Below, piece by piece: positions 8,347-19,008 of a stretch of DNA of 38,386 nucleotides (position 1 is its first letter; each line of letters starts with the position of its first letter). Position numbers and translations under genes: made by a program. Source of the stretch: an uncultured Bacillus sp. (GTDB taxonomy: Bacteria > Bacillota > Bacilli > Bacillales_B > DSM-18226); contig NZ_CAMLDX010000026.1 in the NCBI RefSeq assembly GCF_946478885.1, positions 1-38,386 on the forward strand, read 5' to 3'. A model generated the notes under the pieces. The model had not been told where the DNA came from. It did no database searches and worked only from the letters and a program-made list of their open reading frames with translations.

Positions 8347-9579
8347 TTGAAGGAAGAAATCATAAAGCGGTTTACGACATATGTTAAGATTGACACACAA
8401 TCAAAGGATGAAAGTGAATCATGCCCGTCAACACCAGGCCAATGGACACTTCTCCGTTTGCTGGTAGAAGAATGTAAGCAAATAGGACTGCAGGATGTCA
8501 CGATTGATGAAAATGGCTATGTCATGGCTACTCTTCCTGCTAACACTGAAAAGAACGTACCTGTGATCGGCTTTCTGGCTCATGTTGATACAGCGACAGA
8601 TTTTACCGGTAAAAATGTAAAACCACAAATCGTTGAGAATTATGATGGGGAAAGAATGATGCTGAACAAAGAATTACAAATTGTGCTATCACCTGACAGC
8701 TTTCCCGAATTAGTGAACTATAAAGGGCATACTCTTATCACAACGGACGGCACGACGCTCCTTGGGGCAGACGACAAGGCTGGTATTACGGAAATTATGA
8801 CGGCCATGAACTACTTAGTGCAACATCCAGAAATCAAACATGGCAAAATCCGCGTTGGCTTCACGCCCGATGAGGAAATCGGACGCGGACCGCATCGCTT
8901 TAATGTCGAGGCCTTTAATGCCTCCTATGCCTATACCGTGGACGGCGGGCCATTAGGTGAATTGGAATACGAAAGCTTTAATGCGGCGGCAGCAAAAATT
9001 ACTATTAAAGGGACAAATGTCCATCCTGGTACTGCTAAAGGGAAAATGGTCAATTCCCTCAAAATCGCGATGGAATTTCACAGCAGATTGCCTGAGAAAG
9101 AGGCTCCGGAGTATACAGACGGTTATGAAGGCTTCTATCATCTTCTCTCCATGAACGGAGATGTGGAACAATCGACCCTTAGCTACATCATCCGTGACTT
9201 CGATAGGCAAAAATTTGAGGAACGCAAGGAAATCGTGAAAGCAATCGCTGAAGAACTGCGCCGGAAATATGGGGAAGACCGCATCCTGTTATATATGAAG
9301 GATCAATATTACAACATGGGTGAGAAGATCAAACCGGTGAAGCATATTGTCGATATTGCATATGAGGCGATGAAAAATTTAGACATCGAACCAAAGATCA
9401 CGCCAATTCGCGGCGGTACAGACGGCTCACAGCTTTCCTACATGGGTCTGCCGACACCAAATATTTTCACTGGCGGCGAAAATTACCATGGTCGCTTTGA
9501 ATACGTCTCCGTCGACAACATGATCAAAGCAACCAACGTCATCATCGAAATCACCAAACTATTCGAACAAAAAGCCTAA
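8347..9579 (+). CDS. pepT: Peptidase T, tripeptide aminopeptidase
   Basis: A 410-residue M20 zinc aminopeptidase that releases the N-terminal residue of tripeptides in the cytoplasm; full length for PepT. Metal and catalytic residues are visible: H79 and D81 in [10 protein letters not shown]142 in GADDKAG, the EE pair near 176 in [11 protein letters not shown]199 in YTVDGG and the C-terminal His in ENYHGRFE. The start is a TTG at 8347, chosen because AAAGGAG lies about 9 nt upstream and the protein then begins [19 protein letters not shown], as family members do. Monocistronic, ended by the hairpin at 9651. Confidence 0.95.
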   Translation: MKEEIIKRFTTYVKIDTQSKDESESCPSTPGQWTLLRLLVEECKQIGLQDVTIDENGYVMATLPANTEKNVPVIGFLAHVDTATDFTGKNVKPQIVENYDGERMMLNKELQIVLSPDSFPELVNYKGHTLITTDGTTLLGADDKAGITEIMTAMNYLVQHPEIKHGKIRVGFTPDEEIGRGPHRFNVEAFNASYAYTVDGGPLGELEYESFNAAAAKITIKGTNVHPGTAKGKMVNSLKIAMEFHSRLPEKEAPEYTDGYEGFYHLLSMNGDVEQSTLSYIIRDFDRQKFEERKEIVKAIAEELRRKYGEDRILLYMKDQYYNMGEKIKPVKHIVDIAYEAMKNLDIEPKITPIRGGTDGSQLSYMGLPTPNIFTGGENYHGRFEYVSVDNMIKATNVIIEITKLFEQKA

Positions 9580-9582
9580 TTC

Positions 9583-9595
9583 GGTGTCAGGCACC
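9583..9595. repeat. REP-like palindrome GGTGTCAGGCACC
   Basis: A 13-bp palindrome 4 nt after the pepT stop. GGTGCCTGACACC-type palindromes are, from memory, frequent interspersed short repeats in Bacillus-group genomes. A further weak hairpin (GACAAA ... TTTGTCC) follows at about 9603-9623, so the element may be longer. I see only one copy in this window. Confidence 0.45.
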
Positions 9596-9650
9596 GCAAA
9601 AAGACAAAACCGCTGTGTTTGTCCGTCTGTATTGGACACTGCACGCTTAG

Positions 9651-9684
9651 GAGGCTGTTCCTTTACCAGAGCAGCCTCTTTTTC
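9651..9684 (+). terminator. Intrinsic terminator of pepT
   Basis: GAGGCTGTTC pairs with GAGCAGCCTC (one G-U) around an 8-nt loop and is followed by TTTTT. The remaining bases up to 9972 hold no supported gene. Confidence 0.85.
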
Positions 9685-9972
9685 ATAGTATTATTACTTT
9701 TTCAATATAATAAAGTATACTAATGTTTTTATCCGTTTTACTTAAGCAATAGATACATTTAATCCAAATAAGAGGAATTAAAAATGGAAAAACAGAATTA
9801 TCTTTAATTAAAAGTAATCTTGTTTTTCATTTTTTTGAAGAGATTTGCAAAATTGATGATGGTGAAAGGGCTTCCTTTTTGTCATAAATCAACATAATCG
9901 TTCACCCTGCATTTTCCGGATTCTCTCGACAGCGCAGAAGCTAAACAGCTGCCTTTTTTCAATACCATCTAT

Positions 9973-10878
9973 TTATTTAGAGAACCGGTCATATCTTGTG
10001 AAAAACTCCATTAAAAACAAATAAAACAGCTTTTGTGTCGGCAGCAGCTGGCGGTCACGAGGAATGATAACTCCGACCGTACGTGTTACCTCAGGCTCTG
10101 TAATGGGAATAATTACGGTGCCTCGAGGGATGGTGTCATCAATCGTAATTTCCGGAATAATCGTGACTCCAAGGCCGGCGGAGACCAACCCTTTTATCGC
10201 ATCAATATCTTCACCTTCAAAGTCAACTTGCGGCTCAAAATTCAATTTTTTACATGCCGTCATCGTAATTTCACGAAGAATATAGCCCTCAGGAAATAAT
10301 ACAAATGAGTCGTCCTTTAACTGATTAAGCGATATGGTCTTCTCTCCAGCAAGCGAATGGTGGTCCGGAAGAAGAGCAACATGATTTTCTGTAAAAAAAA
10401 TACTTCCTTTAACCCTTTTATCCTTCATTGGTACAGGACCAAGCAGGGCCATATCAATTTCCCCTTTAGCAACGGCATCAATTAAATAATAATAAGCCCC
10501 TTGCTTCAAGTGGAATTTCACATCCGGGTAGCGTTCGCGAAATGCAGAAATCGCCATCGGCATCGTCCGGGTGGCTAGACTGCTCGGGAATCCAACACGA
10601 ATGGTTCCCTTTTCCGGGTCCATATGCTCAGCAATATCCCGCTGGGCATTATCAAATATCGTCATGGCATGTTCCATATGCTCCAGAAACATTCTGCCAA
10701 TCGGTGTTAATTTAACATTCCTCCCCTCACGAATAAATAAATTTACTCCTAGCTCCTGTTCTAAATTATAAATCTGGCGGCTTACTGCAGATTGGGCAAC
10801 GTGAAGATGCAAGGCAGCCTCTGTCATATGCTCCCGCTTTGCAACTTCAATAAAATATTGTATTTGTCTCAGTTCCAA
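9973..10878 (-). CDS. gltC: LysR-type regulator, GltC family
   Basis: A 301-residue LysR transcription factor. The winged helix-turn-helix fills residues 1-60 (HLHVAQSAVSRQIYNLEQEL) and the effector-binding domain the rest. It resembles Bacillus GltC throughout: ELRQIQYFIEVAKREHM at the start, EGRNVKLTPIG, VGFPSSLA, DMALLGPVP, FVLFPEGYILRE and EGEDIDAIKGLVSAG. The start is the TTG at 10878, with AAGGTG 6 nt upstream, giving almost exactly the 300-residue length of GltC; the frame upstream adds 15 codons with no site. In B. subtilis GltC activates gltAB and responds to 2-oxoglutarate, glutamate and glutamate dehydrogenase. Here it is divergent from gdhA, so gdhA is its likely target (inference). 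Confidence 0.88.
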   Translation of the reverse strand: MELRQIQYFIEVAKREHMTEAALHLHVAQSAVSRQIYNLEQELGVNLFIREGRNVKLTPIGRMFLEHMEHAMTIFDNAQRDIAEHMDPEKGTIRVGFPSSLATRTMPMAISAFRERYPDVKFHLKQGAYYYLIDAVAKGEIDMALLGPVPMKDKRVKGSIFFTENHVALLPDHHSLAGEKTISLNQLKDDSFVLFPEGYILREITMTACKKLNFEPQVDFEGEDIDAIKGLVSAGLGVTIIPEITIDDTIPRGTVIIPITEPEVTRTVGVIIPRDRQLLPTQKLFYLFLMEFFTRYDRFSK

Positions 10879-10908
10879 TTTTCGCACCTTCCAAAATTCA
10901 TCACATAT

Positions 10909-10960
10909 TGATATGGTTATCATCTATATTATATATTGTTTCGAATAGTAATAAATACTA
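10909..10960. promoter_or_regulatory. Two dyads in the gltC-gdhA intergenic region
   Basis: TGATA-N4-TATCA at 10909-10922 and TAGTA-N5-TACTA at 10946-10960. The second has the arm-5-arm geometry of the known GltC box (ATCTC-N5-GAGAT), though not its sequence, and is nested in a wider repeat with TTCGAATA on one side and TATTTCGA on the other. They lie 31-82 bp before gltC and 105-156 bp before gdhA, a suitable place for autoregulation plus control of gdhA. Binding is inferred from position and symmetry only. Confidence 0.45.
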
Positions 10961-11031
10961 AAATTATTTCGAGAAGAAGATAAATGACAAAATTTTTCTA
11001 AAATAATCTATTTATTATTGATTTAAAATAA

Positions 11032-12432
<1,401 letters not shown>

Positions 12433-12448
12433 TTTATATAGAGCATTC

Positions 12449-12482
12449 AGGGTGCGAGGTTAATCCCCGCACCCTTTATTCT
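12449..12482 (+). terminator. Intrinsic terminator of gdhA
   Basis: AGGGTGCGAGG and CCCCGCACCCT pair around a 5-nt loop and are followed by TTATTCTTT, 17 nt after the gdhA stop. The following gene converges on it. Confidence 0.85.
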
Positions 12483-12517
12483 TTCTATCCCCATTCCTTA
12501 TCTATACTTAAATCTCT

Positions 12518-13123
12518 CTATTTATTCATACTGGCGAGAAAGTCGCCAAGCGGATCCTCTAGGTCTATTTCCCCGGAAATATCATCTACATTCTTCGGCT
12601 TGGGTACTTCAATGATTGTATTTTCCCAATTAATCGCGGCTAAATCATCTTCAAGAGTCTCCTGATCCCTCATATCATAGGAAAGTAATTCAGCTCTTTC
12701 CTGTCCCTGCTGTCCTGCAGCGGACTCTGCCAATCCCTTTCCAACTGCTCCCTGCTCCTGCACATACAATGCCTCATCTATATTTAAGGAAGAGCTGTTC
12801 AGTGAGGCCAGCAGTGAGGTGGCACGGATAGGATCGGAAATTAAATGATACAGAATGCTTCCTATCAATGCCTCTGAATGCTCATACTTTAGCCAATCCC
12901 GCTGAGCCTTCGTTAATTTCTGCGGAAGGGGGATGGTTATCGTTTCCCGCTCCCTTGTATAAGATTGGCTGACACCCTCCAGTACAAATTCTGCTATTTT
13001 ACTGGAAAAATTCCTCCGCTCCGTTTCCTTCAGCCTTTGCAGCTGCTTTACCAGATGATCCGGCGTATCGGAAGGGATGCGGAAGGAAATAGTCTGGCCT
13101 CTCGCAACATCAGCCTTCTTCAT
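12518..13123 (-). CDS. ParR-like ribbon-helix-helix partner of the ParM homologue
   Basis: A 201-residue protein 12 nt downstream of the actin-like gene and clearly in its operon. Residues 8-55 read as a ribbon-helix-helix domain: a strand (QTISFRIP), a first helix (DHLVKQLQRLKE) and a second helix (NFSSKIAEFVLEGVSQ), as in ParR-type centromere-binding adaptors. The middle (res 60-110) is a helical domain and the last 80 residues are acidic and Gln/Ala-rich, likely disordered, ending in ISGEIDLEDPLGDFLASMN; such a tail could be the contact with the filament. AAGGTGATGGT precedes the ATG. No named family is recognised; the ParR role is inferred from fold, operon position and the repeat array upstream. 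Confidence 0.65.
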   Translation of the reverse strand: MKKADVARGQTISFRIPSDTPDHLVKQLQRLKETERRNFSSKIAEFVLEGVSQSYTRERETITIPLPQKLTKAQRDWLKYEHSEALIGSILYHLISDPIRATSLLASLNSSSLNIDEALYVQEQGAVGKGLAESAAGQQGQERAELLSYDMRDQETLEDDLAAINWENTIIEVPKPKNVDDISGEIDLEDPLGDFLASMNK

Positions 13124-13135
13124 ACCATCACCTTA

Positions 13136-14323
13136 TTATTTTGCGGCATTTGCAGGCTTTTTCGCCTCTTCTGCTTTTTGCTGTTTTTCCCGTTTTCGGA
13201 CAAAGTCTTTGATTAGCTTATAATAAGCATTGGCCATCATCCAAATGCTCTCTTTTTCATCCTCAAAAAAATCAATATTATAGCCATCAAGATTATTATT
13301 AATCGTCTTTAAATAATCCTTCAGGACATTGGCTCCGCCACCAACAAAATAGCAAATTTCTGTCTGGGAATTTTTCTGCCATGTATTTCGCAGCAGGCGA
13401 TATTGCTTCTTCGCAAGCTCAAGCAGAATCCTGTCGGTAATATCATGGACGCTCGTACGGCTACCCTTCACCATAATGTGGTTACGATCATGCTTTTTCG
13501 TTAGAATTTCCACCACATCTCTGCGGCTATCCAATTCTACACCATGCTTTTTCCTGATTTCCTCACGGATCATTTCCAGTGACTCCGAGACACCAAGATT
13601 AAAGCCCTGTGCCTTATCATCATCAACATTCCGGTTTTTAATCACGGCAATATCTGTTGAAAGACCGCCGATATCTTGAATGACAATTCTTTTATCAATT
13701 AAATCCTTATTAATGATGTTCAGATTATTGTCCATCACTAGATTGATATACGCGGCAAAGCCTTCAGGATATACCTTCACCTCATCAAATTTAAGGTTAA
13801 CCTTCAGCCCATGGTACTTTGGCGTAATTAAAAATTCCACCTGATGGACGCCTCCCAATAATCTGGAGCGATAGCCGGTATCCTTTCCTTCCTTCACTTC
13901 ACGAAGAGGAAGACCGGTTCCTAGGGTATAATTGGCATCAATAATATTTCCCGACTGTTTGAAGATCTTCTTATTTTTATCATGTACTGCATCTAAAGCA
14001 AGGGTTGTAAAAAGCATAATCAACGTTTGGTCTTCCTCCGATTTGCTGCTTCCGGGATCTAGTTCAGTGGCATTTGTATGTTTGGTTGCTAAATGACCCA
14101 CACGGTAAATCGCATTATTTTCTTTCAGGGAAGGGGAATGAACTCTCACATGGATACCCTCTAAGGGATTTTTATTATCAAGCTCTTCAATTCCAATAAC
14201 GGGGCGGTCTTCTGTATCTCTAGCCATAATATTGGGAATATTCACTTCATACTCTAATTCTCCAAAAATAGCCTTAATCGAATCATTTCCAACGTCAACA
14301 GCGGCAATTCTTGCATTATTCAT
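13136..14323 (-). CDS. ParM/StbA-family actin-like ATPase
   Basis: A 395-residue bacterial actin of the ParM/StbA group. All three nucleotide-binding motifs can be read: phosphate 1 at residues 9-17 (VDVGNDSIK), phosphate 2 at 217-224 (DIGGLSTD) and the adenosine motif at 326-333 (FVGGGANV). The C-terminus is a Lys/Glu/Ala-rich tail. The start is the ATG at 14323, 9 nt after AGGAGAGG. ParM proteins polymerise with ATP or GTP and push replicons apart when capped by ParR bound to parC. Such operons are usually on plasmids; here the flanks are gdhA and an amidase gene. The upstream 650 bp is non-coding and repeat-rich, as a parC site would be. The family call is firm; a partition role is inference. 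Confidence 0.88.
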   Translation of the reverse strand: MNNARIAAVDVGNDSIKAIFGELEYEVNIPNIMARDTEDRPVIGIEELDNKNPLEGIHVRVHSPSLKENNAIYRVGHLATKHTNATELDPGSSKSEEDQTLIMLFTTLALDAVHDKNKKIFKQSGNIIDANYTLGTGLPLREVKEGKDTGYRSRLLGGVHQVEFLITPKYHGLKVNLKFDEVKVYPEGFAAYINLVMDNNLNIINKDLIDKRIVIQDIGGLSTDIAVIKNRNVDDDKAQGFNLGVSESLEMIREEIRKKHGVELDSRRDVVEILTKKHDRNHIMVKGSRTSVHDITDRILLELAKKQYRLLRNTWQKNSQTEICYFVGGGANVLKDYLKTINNNLDGYNIDFFEDEKESIWMMANAYYKLIKDFVRKREKQQKAEEAKKPANAAK

Positions 14324-14572
14324 TGAGAACACCCTCTCCTTTTATTTTTACTGGCTTGTACATACAGTGGATACTTGAATTTAAGGAAGCAGATACATGA
14401 CCGAACCTTCTACCTGTCATCGTGCAAGCTTATGCCTATCAACAATATCGGTTCCAGCCGCTATCTCTGCAAAGCCATCCTAATTAAGTAGATTGAACAT
14501 ATACCAATAGATTACAGAATTTTGTAATTTTTTTCAATAATTTAAATATAAAGTCTATAAAATGGTAAATAA

Positions 14573-14874
14573 GTACACATCCTGTTGACATGTTTAATTG
14601 TTTGCTATTTTGTAAGCAATATAAACAAATCCGTACACATTTGGTATCCCGCGAAGCAGACACTTTTGCATACATGTAAACATTTTGTATGCAAATTGCT
14701 GACAAATATACAAGTTTATAAATCTGTATACAGAGTAGAGAGAACTTTTTTCGAAAAAAATACTTCGTCCTCCAGCAACTGAGAGCAGAGAGATATGTAA
14801 ACGAATGCGTATATTTGTATACGTAATTGTCTGCACATATAACATTTCGTATACTTGCAAACAGAGCTGCATAC
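14573..14874. repeat. Phased GTATAC-like hexamers, candidate parC centromere
   Basis: In the 648-bp gene-free region upstream of the actin operon, variants of RTATRC or GCATAC occur at 14668, 14687, 14706, 14726, 14817, 14849 and 14869. Start-to-start spacings are 19, 19, 20, 91, 32 and 20 bp, close to two helical turns within each cluster. GTACAC occurs at 14573 and 14633 (60 bp apart) and ATGTAAAC at 14674 and 14795. TTTGCATAC at 14665 and GTATGCAAA at 14687 form a 9-bp inverted repeat. Arrays of this kind upstream of parMR operons serve as parC for ParR binding and as the operator. The spacing is seen directly; the function is inferred. Confidence 0.6.
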
Positions 14875-14971
14875 TTTTGAAAAGCTACTTTATTACTTAT
14901 CTTTCTCTTGCCCTTTTTCTGAAAACTGATTACCCTTTAACTAACCAATTCTTTCCAAGGGCGGTGTAACG

Positions 14972-15748
14972 ATGAAAGTAGCATGTGTACAGATGGATAT
15001 TATATATGGAGAACCGGAAATAAACTTTGCCAAGGCAGAACAGTACATTAAAGGGGCAGCGAAGGCACAGGCTGATATGATTGTCCTGCCGGAAATGTGG
15101 AATACTGGCTATTGCCTTAATCGACTCGAAACCCTAGCAGATCGAAACGGCTTACGCACCACACAAATGCTTTCCAGACTCGCAAAAAAACATCATGTTC
15201 ACATCATAGGAGGTTCCACTGCAGTAGAAAAAGACGGCAGATTCTATAATACGATGTATATTTCCGACAAAAACGGCGCTATCATTGCCCAATACGACAA
15301 AGCCCATCTCTTTCGGCTGATGGATGAACATCTATTCATCAGCCCCGGCCAGAAAACGAATATGTTTTCAATGGACGGCATCCTATGCGGCGGTGTCATT
15401 TGCTACGACCTGCGTTTTCCTGAGTGGATCCGCACCCACGTTTTAAACGGGGCAAAGATTGTCTTTATCCCAGCTCAATGGCCAGCAAAACGGATGGATC
15501 ATTGGAGGATTCTGCTGCAGGCCCGAGCCATTGAAAACCAATGCTTCATTGTTGCAGTGAACCGAATCGGCTCAGATCCAGCCAATGAATTTAACGGCCA
15601 ATCCATGGTAATTAATCCGTGGGGTGAGATCCTGTTAAATGCTGAAACCGCAGAGGGCATTTATTTCGCAAATCTTGAATTAACGGAGGTAAATCAGGTT
15701 AGAAGGACCATTCCTATATTCCTGGATCGGCGGACTGATTTATACTAG
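14972..15748 (+). CDS. Nitrilase-superfamily amidase, MtnU/omega-amidase-like
   Basis: A 258-residue C-N hydrolase with the complete triad E41 (VLPEMW), K110 (YDKAHLF) and C144 (ICYDLRFPEW). Overall it looks like Bacillus YkrU/MtnU, the presumed 2-oxo-acid omega-amidase of methionine salvage, with shared blocks such as KAHLFRLMDEHL and ARAIENQCF. Methionine salvage genes are absent here, so the physiological substrate (for example 2-oxoglutaramate) is uncertain. An AGGGCGGTG site precedes the ATG at 14972. It may be transcribed from a promoter inside or next to the repeat array. Confidence 0.88.
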   Translation: MKVACVQMDIIYGEPEINFAKAEQYIKGAAKAQADMIVLPEMWNTGYCLNRLETLADRNGLRTTQMLSRLAKKHHVHIIGGSTAVEKDGRFYNTMYISDKNGAIIAQYDKAHLFRLMDEHLFISPGQKTNMFSMDGILCGGVICYDLRFPEWIRTHVLNGAKIVFIPAQWPAKRMDHWRILLQARAIENQCFIVAVNRIGSDPANEFNGQSMVINPWGEILLNAETAEGIYFANLELTEVNQVRRTIPIFLDRRTDLY

Positions 15749-15753
15749 CAGCC

Positions 15754-15790
15754 AAAGCTTACCATGGAGTCCTCTTCCCAGGTAAGCTTT
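15754..15790. terminator. Bidirectional hairpin between convergent genes
   Basis: AAAGCTTACC and GGTAAGCTTT form a perfect 10-bp stem around 17 nt, between the amidase and esterase genes, which converge here. The U tract on either side is poor, so termination strength is uncertain. Confidence 0.55.
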
Positions 15791-15838
15791 ATTGTGTCAG
15801 CATTGCAGAAAAACCTACACATTACGATAAAATGAACC

Positions 15839-16492
15839 TTAAATCTTCTTATTTTTCAAGTCATTCAGTAGCCATTCTTTTAGATCCCGCTGGTTTTGCG
15901 GAGATACGGTGTGGCCGCATGGATAGCTGCAGAAGGATACAGCCGCACCGGAATTTTCAAAGTAGTCCTTCGCGGATTTTCCCCATTCGTAGGAAAGGAC
16001 CGAATCCTCCACACCATGTGAAAGGAAAATGGAAAGCCCCTCAATCGGCTTTCTATCATATTCATCCTTCACAAAGGCCGGAATATATCCGCTTAAAGAC
16101 ACAATTCCTTTTATCGTATCGCCCAATGTTAAAGCAAGCGTATTTGACATCACAGCCCCCTGGCTGAAGCCAAGCAAATACAAGTGCCCGGTATCTATTG
16201 GATAGGAATTCGAAGCATATTCAATGAAGCTTGTTATTAGGCTTACCCCTTCATCGAAGCCTTCGCGGTCCGGATGTCCGTATACCCGGAAGGTAAAAAA
16301 AGAATATCCTGGAGGCTGCGGAATATGGCCTCGGACACTAAAGATATAGAATTCCTCTTCTAGGCCTTCCACAAAATCAAACATATTTCGCTCGTTGCTC
16401 CCCCTTCCATGGACTAAAAACAAAGCCGGATATAATTTTCCTGGATCGCTCTGCTTTGGTTTTCGTAGTTTATATACCATTGGAGCATTCAC
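15839..16492 (-). CDS. Alpha/beta hydrolase, phospholipase/carboxylesterase family
   Basis: A roughly 217-residue cytoplasmic esterase of the Abhydrolase_2 type. The oxyanion region LVHGRGSNERN is near the N-terminus, the nucleophile elbow is GFSQG, the acid is the Asp in HGVEDSV and the base the His in PCGHTVS. The start is uncertain: GGGGGG abuts an ATG at 16501 with no spacing but lies 9 nt before an in-frame GTG at 16492, so I prefer the GTG. Likely acts on short acyl esters or lysophospholipid-like substrates; no operon partner points to a pathway. Confidence 0.85.
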   Translation of the reverse strand: MNAPMVYKLRKPKQSDPGKLYPALFLVHGRGSNERNMFDFVEGLEEEFYIFSVRGHIPQPPGYSFFTFRVYGHPDREGFDEGVSLITSFIEYASNSYPIDTGHLYLLGFSQGAVMSNTLALTLGDTIKGIVSLSGYIPAFVKDEYDRKPIEGLSIFLSHGVEDSVLSYEWGKSAKDYFENSGAAVSFCSYPCGHTVSPQNQRDLKEWLLNDLKNKKI

Positions 16493-16736
16493 TACAATCA
16501 TCCCCCCAAATTATTTTCAATTACGTAGAACTTGTCCCATTGTCTACCAATCAAGATTATTGTATGACTATTCGCCTGATTTTGACAATTATATGAAAGG
16601 ATAAAGGATATTACAGAATATGGTAGTTATTCACAAGTGGATCATAGTATACTTTACTTAGCTTACTCAAAATTACGAAATCAATCTCTCTATTAATCTG
16701 GCATTCTATTAATCTATCCTACCATGGAGGAAGACT

Positions 16737-18176
16737 ATGAAGAAATGGACCATCCTGCTTGCCGGTCTTTTAGCGGCAGGGATTACAGGCTGTCAGACAG
16801 CCGAACCCGTAATAGGGGACACAGAAGCAACTGTAGAAAAAAAGGAGCAATTAACCAAGCAAACAATAGAAAAGCAAACCGCAAAAGCCTATGATATTGT
16901 GCAAAGTATTGCAGCAAACGGGGGAAACCTTCAGGAACAAAGGAAACTGAGCGGCCTCTTACAGAACTTGGCTAAATATGAATATACAGCAGACACAAAA
17001 GGTCAATATATACGAAAATTAGCCGACTGCCTTAAGGCAATACAATCCTATGCTGATGAAAAGACAGATGAAAAAGCATTAGGGAACGTCTATCCCGAAT
17101 ATGTATCCATCGCAGAACAATTAAAGTCTGAAGCGCCTGATCTGAAAATGAATCTTCCTTCCCAGCATCAATGGTTTTATGCGGCTGCCGCCCTATATGA
17201 ACAAGGTAGGAAGAGAAATGGCGAAATCACGTTGACTTTTGTCGGTGATAGTTCCTTTGGGACGTATCCGGAAACACCGGACCATCTGAAGTTTGATCAT
17301 GTATTCACGAACAACAATGGCGACGATCAATATGTGTTTAAAAACAGCCTGCCATGGTTCAACTCTGATGACTACACGATCATGAACGCGGAAAGTGCCT
17401 TTACCTATGAGGAAAAGGCGGTAAATAAAATGTGGCGGATCAAAAGCAGACCGGAACATGTTGCCTTCTTACCAGCCAGCGGGATAGAAGCGGCAAACCT
17501 GGCCAATAATCATGTAATGGATTACTTTGAAGCCGGCTATCGAGATACATTGAAGGCCTTTTCCGATCATCACATTTCGGTCTTTAATGACGGTATGCCG
17601 CTTGTCACATTAATTGGCGGAATTGAGACGATCTTTCTCGGCTATGACTGCCGCATGAGTCAATATAGCTCTTCGTATCTTGATCGGATAAAACAGGAAG
17701 TACAGCTGCATAAACGTCCGGATAATTTAGTTATTGTCAATATGCACTGGGGTGTTGAATACCGTGAGACACCAGTCGATTATCAAAAGCAGTTTGGACA
17801 TGCTATTCTGGATGCAGGGGCTGATATTTTGATCGGCTCACACCCGCATCGCCTTGAAAGTGTAGAAAAATATAACGGGAAATATATTATTTACAGTATG
17901 GGGGACTATGCCTTCGGGGCCGATCCTACTCTATTATCCAGGCAGACAGCCATGTTTCGCGTGAAATTTGCCAAGGAGGAGCAAATGGTGGTAATGAAGG
18001 GGTTAACCATTGTACCGGTTCTCGAGAACTCTGATGGGAGCACAACGGAAAATAACTATCAACCGCTCCCCGTTTTCGGACAAGAAGCCGCTGACATCAT
18101 TCATGAACTGATCCGTATTAGTACACCTATCGAAAATGGCGTGACAAAATATGATTACTTTGATCCATTTTTATAA
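16737..18176 (+). CDS. CapA-family lipoprotein (PgsA/CapA metallophosphatase-like)
   Basis: A 479-residue lipoprotein. The signal peptide ends in the lipobox ITGC with C19 as the lipidated cysteine. Residues 30-160 are a helical region with no recognised domain; the CapA domain starts near 164 with ITLTFVGDSSFG and contains AANLANNHVMD, VNMHWGVEYRETP and LIGSHPHRLESVE, the metal-binding His/Asn/Asp set of the family. CapA proteins act in poly-gamma-glutamate export or anchoring, but no capBC genes are nearby, so a stand-alone outer-surface phosphatase-like role is equally possible. GGAGGAAG precedes the ATG. Confidence 0.85.
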   Translation: MKKWTILLAGLLAAGITGCQTAEPVIGDTEATVEKKEQLTKQTIEKQTAKAYDIVQSIAANGGNLQEQRKLSGLLQNLAKYEYTADTKGQYIRKLADCLKAIQSYADEKTDEKALGNVYPEYVSIAEQLKSEAPDLKMNLPSQHQWFYAAAALYEQGRKRNGEITLTFVGDSSFGTYPETPDHLKFDHVFTNNNGDDQYVFKNSLPWFNSDDYTIMNAESAFTYEEKAVNKMWRIKSRPEHVAFLPASGIEAANLANNHVMDYFEAGYRDTLKAFSDHHISVFNDGMPLVTLIGGIETIFLGYDCRMSQYSSSYLDRIKQEVQLHKRPDNLVIVNMHWGVEYRETPVDYQKQFGHAILDAGADILIGSHPHRLESVEKYNGKYIIYSMGDYAFGADPTLLSRQTAMFRVKFAKEEQMVVMKGLTIVPVLENSDGSTTENNYQPLPVFGQEAADIIHELIRISTPIENGVTKYDYFDPFL

Positions 18177-18250
18177 AAAAACGTTCTTTTACTTTATATT
18201 TTTGCAGTGGATACGCTTGTAGCGTAGCCGAATCTAACCCAAGCAACAGA

Positions 18251-18276
18251 AAAGGGACAGCCTCAGCCGTCCCTTT
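18251..18276 (-). terminator. Hairpin terminator of yeeN
   Basis: AAAGGGAC and GTCCCTTT form an 8-bp stem around a GC-rich loop, 12 nt after the yeeN stop. The U tract on the minus side is short (TTTTCTG). Confidence 0.65.
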
Positions 18277-18288
18277 CATTCCAAACCC

Positions 18289-19008
18289 TTATTCGCCTAA
18301 ATCGACATTGTGATAGACTTGCTGTACATCTTCTAAATCCTCAAGAACATCGATTAACTTCTCGAATTTCGCCAATGCATCGCCCTCAAGGGTTACTTCG
18401 TTTTGCGGCAGCATCGTCAGCTCAGCTACTGTAAACTCTGTGATACCGGCATTCTTGAATGCCTCCTGTACACTCTGGAATTTATCCGGATCTGCATAGA
18501 CAATCACAGAATCATCTTCGTCAAGGATGTCACGTACATCGACATCTGCTTCCATTAATAATTCCAGTACTTCCTCTTCTGTTTTTCCTTCCACACCGAT
18601 AACTGCTGTTGCATCAAACATATAACTAACCGATCCAGTCACACCCATGTTCCCGCCATTTTTGCCAAATGCAGCACGAACATCTGCTGCGGTACGATTT
18701 ACGTTATTGGTTAACGCATCAACAATCACCATTGAACCGTTCGGTCCGAACCCCTCATAACGAAGCTCATTGTATGTCTCACCAGAATTGCCCCTTGCCT
18801 TTTCAATCGCACGATCAATAATATGTCTCGGTACATTATATGTTTTGGCACGCTCAAGTACGAATTTCAAAGCTTGGTTTGCTTCCGGGTCAGGTTCGCC
18901 TTTCTTGGCAGCTACATAAATTTCAACGCCAAACTTGGCATAAATCCGACTGGTATTGGCATCCTTGGACGCCTTCTTGTCCTTAATATTATTCCACTTA
19001 CGACCCAT
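18289..19008 (-). CDS. yeeN: YebC/PmpR-family protein YeeN
   Basis: A 239-residue cytoplasmic protein of the YebC/PmpR family, known as DNA-binding regulators and, more recently, as translation factors that relieve ribosome stalling at proline-rich stretches. The [20 protein letters not shown] opening is typical of the YeeN branch (the YrbC branch begins MAGHSKW). Other landmarks are [29 protein letters not shown] and the acidic C-terminal ENLxDVQ-type block [13 protein letters not shown]. Full length. Monocistronic; a GAGAG-type site precedes the ATG. Confidence 0.93.
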   Translation of the reverse strand: MGRKWNNIKDKKASKDANTSRIYAKFGVEIYVAAKKGEPDPEANQALKFVLERAKTYNVPRHIIDRAIEKARGNSGETYNELRYEGFGPNGSMVIVDALTNNVNRTAADVRAAFGKNGGNMGVTGSVSYMFDATAVIGVEGKTEEEVLELLMEADVDVRDILDEDDSVIVYADPDKFQSVQEAFKNAGITEFTVAELTMLPQNEVTLEGDALAKFEKLIDVLEDLEDVQQVYHNVDLGE

